Origin: JACJXF01 sp964349045
GTDB lineage: Bacteria > Bacteroidota > Bacteroidia > Bacteroidales > GCA-2748055
Direction: 5' to 3'
Assembly (NCBI GenBank): GCA_964349045.1
Contig: CAYGFI010000047.1
Span: 1-27,885, forward strand
Length of the DNA stretch: 27,885 bases
Under the pieces are notes generated by a model. The model was not told the origin of the DNA. It ran no database searches and saw only the letters and a program-made list of their open reading frames with translations. How positions within the stretch are numbered: the first letter of the stretch is position 1; every line of letters begins with the position of its first letter. This document shows, piece after piece, positions 24,200-27,885 of the stretch. The translations under genes were made by a program, and so were the position numbers.

Positions 24200-24945
24200 A
24201 ATCAACTCCCTTTATAATTCTTTTCATTTTATGCCTTCTTGCATCCTGCACCGGCAAACAATCTTCCCCAAAAGGAGTGGTAGCAACCACGGGTTGGACG
24301 GCAGCATATGCATTGGCAGCCGGAGCCACAGATATTTCTATTCTTGCTCCCTACGAAATGGTGCATCCCAGCGAATATGAACTACGACCGGGAGATATCG
24401 GCAGGTTAACAGGAGCAAACCTCGTGGTTTATGCCGGGTACGAGGTGATGGTGAACCAGATAAAAACCGGACTGAAAATCCCGGAAGAAAGATTGCTGAT
24501 GATTTCAACCGGTTATAAGCTCGAAGAGATCGAAAAGTCCGTGATGCTCATTGCAAAAAGTCTTGGAACGGAAGCAGTTGCCGGCAGGAATATGGAAGAG
24601 ATCAGGCTACTGTTTGCAGAAGGTCGCGAAGCGGTACACCAAAAGGGCCTTGACACGTTACCGGCTTTGGTCCATTTCTTTCAGGAATCTATTGCTGAAG
24701 AACTGGGCATCAAATCATTGATGGTATTTGGTCCGGCGCCTCCGGAGCCCAGGCAAATCCTTGCTATGGCTCAGACCAATGCAACACTTATCATCGATAA
24801 TGCGCATAACCCGGTTGGCGGGCCCATGAGAGATATCTTAAAAGACGGAGATTATAAGCAACTGCTGAATTTCCCCGGTTTGTACCAGACCCGGACGATT
24901 GCAGATGTGATACAATACAATATAAGTCAGCTTACTGGAAAGTAG
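24196..24945 (+). CDS. Metal ABC transporter substrate-binding lipoprotein
   Basis: The 249-residue protein has a lipoprotein signal ending LLASC and matches cluster A-I (ZnuA/TroA-like) binding proteins. VVATTGWTAAYALAAGATDI is the usual opening. H in MVHPSEYELRPGDIGRL stands where these proteins place the first metal-binding histidine. LVVYAGYEVM replaces the usual LVFYNGLGLE with its second ligand. The set of metal ligands is therefore not canonical, and the cargo (zinc, manganese or iron) cannot be assigned. It is the last gene of the importer operon. Confidence 0.88.
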   Translation: MKSTPFIILFILCLLASCTGKQSSPKGVVATTGWTAAYALAAGATDISILAPYEMVHPSEYELRPGDIGRLTGANLVVYAGYEVMVNQIKTGLKIPEERLLMISTGYKLEEIEKSVMLIAKSLGTEAVAGRNMEEIRLLFAEGREAVHQKGLDTLPALVHFFQESIAEELGIKSLMVFGPAPPEPRQILAMAQTNATLIIDNAHNPVGGPMRDILKDGDYKQLLNFPGLYQTRTIADVIQYNISQLTGK

Positions 24946-24977
24946 TTGCCACTGATGATTTAAATGATGACCTCGCA

Positions 24978-25172
24978 ATGAAAACCGATCTGGAAGCAGC
25001 AAGAGCCGCGTATATCAAAGAAAAGGGAGAGTCGCAGAATGCAACCGGAATAAAAGATGCGGCATTTAGCAAAATGAACGACTGGATGAGCGAATTTTAT
25101 GCAGTAGCAAGGATTGGACTCCAGGCCAGACCTCAACTGATGGAGGCATTGGGTAAAAGTGTGAGAAGTTAG
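24978..25172 (+). CDS. Small protein of 64 residues, possibly a 3' remnant
   Basis: The frame encodes KTDLEAARAAYIKEKGESQN, a helical middle, and ends EALGKSVRS. I recall similar endings in longer hypothetical Bacteroidota proteins, but I cannot confirm this. The same frame stays open upstream of the ATG (KVVATDDLNDDLAMKTDL) into the binding-protein gene, which suggests a longer gene lost its 5' part. It may or may not be translated. Confidence 0.5.
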   Translation: MKTDLEAARAAYIKEKGESQNATGIKDAAFSKMNDWMSEFYAVARIGLQARPQLMEALGKSVRS

Positions 25173-25178
25173 TTATTC

Positions 25179-25220
25179 GTTGTGATTTGCTTTCAAAATG
25201 TATCTTTGACTTATTGATAA
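25179..25220 (+). repeat. Isolated CRISPR repeat copy outside the array
   Basis: These 42 bases are identical to the first 42 of the 47-bp repeat in the array that begins 685 bp to the right, and they have the same orientation. The last five bases (ACACC) are absent. It includes the TATCTTTG element at 25201-25208. It starts 6 bp after the stop codon of the 64-residue frame. It may be an array remnant, a promoter, or the template for an anti-repeat on the minus strand. Confidence 0.93.
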
Positions 25221-25241
25221 TTGCAGAATTTAGCTGAAAAT

Positions 25242-25302
25242 TTTGTTATGATTTTTATCATAACAAAGGTTTTACTGGTTTATACGTATTTTTATAAATT
25301 TG
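25242..25302 (+). promoter_or_regulatory. Perfect dyad and promoter element before the DUF4160 gene
   Basis: TTTGTTATGA (25242-25251) and TCATAACAAA (25258-25267) form a perfect 10-bp inverted repeat with a 6-nt loop and no T-tract behind it, so it looks more like an operator than a terminator. A perfect -7 element, TAAATTTG, lies at 25295-25302, with no clear -33. The ATG at 25316 is 13 nt beyond. Autoregulation by the DUF4160/DUF2442 pair is possible but not shown. Confidence 0.5.
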
Positions 25303-25315
25303 TAAAAAATAGTAA

Positions 25316-25621
25316 ATGCCAAAGATATTTGAATACTTAGGAATACTTATTTTCTTTTACTCAAATGAGCACGAGCCGATTCATGTTCATGCCAAAAAAG
25401 GAGAATTTGAGAGTAGGGCTGAGTTTTATATAATTGATGGCATTATTTCGGAAATTAAAGTAACTAACTTAAGGGGACTGAAACCTCTGACCGGGAAAGA
25501 CCTTTAAAATTTCGAAATATTTCTTGAAAGGTATGCAGATAAGATCGTTGAAAAGTGGGTTGATTATTTTGTTTATCATAAAAATGTGGAATTTGAAAGA
25601 ATTACAAAACGAATAAAATGA
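25316..25621 (+). pseudogene. DUF4160 gene interrupted by one nonsense codon
   Basis: The frame opens with PKIFEYLGILIFFYSNEHEP and IHVHAKKGEFESRAEFYI, typical of DUF4160. After 63 codons it meets TAA at 25505-25507. Reading on in the same frame gives NFEIFLERYADKIVEKWVDY followed by FVYHKNVEFERITKRIK and a TGA at 25619-25621, which is the normal C-terminal half of the family. One base change (AAA to TAA, restoring Lys) would make an intact protein of about 101 residues. The final TGA overlaps the ATG of the DUF2442 gene. The gene is either recently inactivated or carries a sequencing error. Confidence 0.85.
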
Positions 25622-25902
25622 AGATACTCGTTGAATATAAAGAAAATTATGAGCAAAATTTAAAGATAGATTTTGCATTATACCTTTTTGACTATGCAAT
25701 AAGAATCAGATTTAATGATGGTTTAGAGAGACTTGTTGATTTTAAATCCTTCCTGACAAATGCGCGACATCCGGCAATCAAAAAGTATCTTGATGAGAAT
25801 AAATTCTCAGGATTCGAAATTATTGATGGCAATCTGAATTGGAATGATTACGAAATGATATTTCCGGTTTGGGATTTATATAACGGTAAAATCGAAGGAT
25901 AA
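25618..25902 (+). CDS. DUF2442 protein, partner of DUF4160
   Basis: The 94-residue protein matches DUF2442 (FDYAIRIRFNDGLERLVDFK, then GFEIIDGNLNWNDYEMIFPV). DUF4160-DUF2442 pairs are widespread in bacteria and resemble toxin-antitoxin modules in size and order, but the activity is not established to my knowledge. Its ATG overlaps the stop of the DUF4160 frame as ATGA, so its translation would normally be coupled to full reading of the upstream gene; the nonsense codon there may reduce its expression. The first array repeat starts 3 bp after its stop. Confidence 0.85.
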   Translation: MKILVEYKENYEQNLKIDFALYLFDYAIRIRFNDGLERLVDFKSFLTNARHPAIKKYLDENKFSGFEIIDGNLNWNDYEMIFPVWDLYNGKIEG

Positions 25903-25905
25903 AAT

Positions 25906-27885
25906 GTTGGTATTTGCTTTCAAAATGTATCTTTGACTTATTGATAAACACTGAGATACAAAGAACAGTTAGTCTGATAGATGTTGTGATTTGCTTTCAA
26001 AATGTATCTTTGACTTATTGATAAACACCAATGTAATTAATATCCCGACCAACCATTTAGTTGTGATTTGCTTTCAAAATGTATCTTTGACTTATTGATA
26101 AACACCAATTTCAATGGGTTTCAGATCCTCCAATTGGTTGTGATTTGCTTTCAAAATGTATCTTTGACTTATTGATAAACACCACATGTCGTTAAGATCC
26201 TGCAGGGAAACTAGTTGTGATTTGCTTTCAAAATGTATCTTTGACTTATTGATAAACACCGTGCAAATGCTGCACTACCTGCATCCACCTGTTGTGATTT
26301 GCTTTCAAAATGTATCTTTGACTTATTGATAAACACCGCATACTTCTTGCGATATCAGGATCACTGGGTTGTGATTTGCTTTCAAAATGTATCTTTGACT
26401 TATTGATAAACACCTGGGAGCAGGCACGACAGCACTTGTAGCAAGTTGTGATTTGCTTTCAAAATGTATCTTTGACTTATTGATAAACACCGCAAAGTTA
26501 GCAGGGAAATACGGTAATGAGTTGTGATTTGCTTTCAAAATGTATCTTTGACTTATTGATAAACACCCGAGTCCATTATACCCGCTTTGGGTGATTGTTG
26601 TGATTTGCTTTCAAAATGTATCTTTGACTTATTGATAAACACCCTAATTTTGTCGCGATATTATCAAACCTGAGTTGTGATTTGCTTTCAAAATGTATCT
26701 TTGACTTATTGATAAACACCTTGAAAGAAGAAGGGCTGTTGAGGCTGTGAGTTGTGATTTGCTTTCAAAATGTATCTTTGACTTATTGATAAACACCTGA
26801 TAATAAATAATGCACACTCACTATCCCGTTGTGATTTGCTTTCAAAATGTATCTTTGACTTATTGATAAACACCCGCCGGTATTTGATTGCAGTTTAGCT
26901 ATACGTTGTGATTTGCTTTCAAAATGTATCTTTGACTTATTGATAAACACCTTTTTCACGCCATTCAGAAACTTTTTTACGGTTGTGATTTGCTTTCAAA
27001 ATGTATCTTTGACTTATTGATAAACACCACTAATCAATCTAAGCCACTGGACAATTATGTTGTGATTTGCTTTCAAAATGTATCTTTGACTTATTGATAA
27101 ACACCACGGCAATAGAATTGTATTTGTTAAGAATTGTTGTGATTTGCTTTCAAAATGTATCTTTGACTTATTGATAAACACCCCTGTTTATGATATAACG
27201 GTGGACGGGTTTGTTGTGATTTGCTTTCAAAATGTATCTTTGACTTATTGATAAACACCAATTTACCGGTTTCCTTACATTCATTATAGGTTGTGATTTG
27301 CTTTCAAAATGTATCTTTGACTTATTGATAAACACCTCCATTGTTATTTTTCCTATCTGAAATTCAGTTGTGATTTGCTTTCAAAATGTATCTTTGACTT
27401 ATTGATAAACACCAAAGATAATTAAACAATCATCCAGGGATAAGTTGTGATTTGCTTTCAAAATGTATCTTTGACTTATTGATAAACACCTTATATTGAT
27501 CACGAGCGTAGCAGTACCAAGTTGTGATTTGCTTTCAAAATGTATCTTTGACTTATTGATAAACACCAATCCCGCATTTCCGCCATACGTTTACAGGGTT
27601 GTGATTTGCTTTCAAAATGTATCTTTGACTTATTGATAAACACCCATGCTCAAACTGCCAAGGATGTATAACCTGTTGTGATTTGCTTTCAAAATGTATC
27701 TTTGACTTATTGATAAACACCAAATAATGTTTTATTCCGGTGGGCTTTTCTGTTGTGATTTGCTTTCAAAATGTATCTTTGACTTATTGATAAACACCAA
27801 CCTCTTTTATTTTTCGCTTCCTTTCAGTGTTGTGATTTGCTTTCAAAATGTATCTTTGACTTATTGATAAACACCATATATCAAT
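25906..27885 (+). CRISPR. CRISPR array, 26 repeats of 47 bp, probably type II-C; continues past the window
   Basis: Repeats begin GTTGTGATTTGCTTTCAAAA and end TTATTGATAAACACC. They start at 25906, 25983, 26060 and then every 76-77 bp to 27829. Spacers number 25 and are 30 nt, except two of 29 nt (26492-26520, 26568-26596). The first repeat (25906-25952) is degenerate: GT for TG at positions 5-6 and a final T. The others appear identical. Repeat length and the GTTGTGATTTGCTTTC start match Bacteroidota type II-C (Cas9) arrays. Ten bases of another spacer follow the last repeat. No cas gene or leader is visible; they are expected beyond the right edge. Confidence 0.97.

Noticed and set aside
25100..25220. 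The minus strand of the lone repeat as a tracrRNA anti-repeat
   Set aside because: It would pair perfectly with the repeat, but the sequence downstream on that strand is the coding end of the 64-residue frame. It shows no nexus-like stem and no T-tract, and natural anti-repeats normally contain bulges.
25221..25315. The plus-strand region after the lone repeat as a tracrRNA
   Set aside because: ATCATAAC could pair with the first 8 repeat bases with one wobble, but pairing does not extend further and there is no terminator. The hairpin at 25242-25267 is better read as an operator-like dyad.
25953..27828. Self-targeting spacers matching this window
   Set aside because: I compared the spacers by eye with the window and saw no convincing match; a proper search against the full genome and phage databases is needed.

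Overview
The window comes from a Bacteroidota chromosome, probably an uncultured member near Bacteroidales. Signs are a type IX secretion sorting domain (6760-8298), a Reg_prop/Y_Y_Y sensor (12122-15448), promoters of the Bacteroidota form TTTG-N20-TAnnTTTG, few Shine-Dalgarno sites, and a 47-bp CRISPR repeat of the Bacteroidota type II-C kind. Base composition is moderately AT-rich.

Layout. (1) 1-4230: enolase, then an accessory block with a higBA toxin-antitoxin pair and an AAA/DUF234 ATPase. The block ends in a second, diverged copy of the last 79 enolase codons plus the enolase terminator, so the cargo is bracketed by eno 3' ends. (2) 4363-8298, minus strand: a probable unit of three exported proteins (S74/T9SS protein, lipoprotein, 584-residue secreted protein). 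(3) 8400-10380: a graveyard plus a second TA pair. A second copy of the ATPase locus is split by a 764-bp segment between identical 12-bp repeats; inside is a headless DUF4143 gene. A HigB/HigA pair follows. (4) 10732-12048: citrate synthase behind a strong dyad. (5) 12122-17150: a two-propeller sensor with SpoIIE-type phosphatase output, convergent with a hybrid histidine kinase whose ATP-binding domain looks degenerate. (6) 17365-18906: two exported proteins of unknown role. (7) 18929-22173: hisS and hutH, separated by tandem octamers and a GC-rich array of palindromes. (8) 22338-24945: a three-gene metal-type ABC importer whose ATPase carries an N-terminal DUF1893 domain. (9) 25179-27885: an isolated CRISPR repeat, a DUF4160/DUF2442 pair with a nonsense codon in the first gene, and a CRISPR array of 26 repeats that runs off the window. 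No cas gene is visible.

Housekeeping genes (eno, gltA, hisS, hutH) are intact. The accessory matter between them is mostly toxin-antitoxin pairs, repeated ATPase genes and repeats. The most interesting points are the TAnnTTTG promoter element inside every CRISPR repeat, the TA-like pair lying between a lone repeat and the array, the eno 3'-end duplication around the cargo, the dissected ATPase locus, and palindromes with compensatory changes between hisS and hutH.
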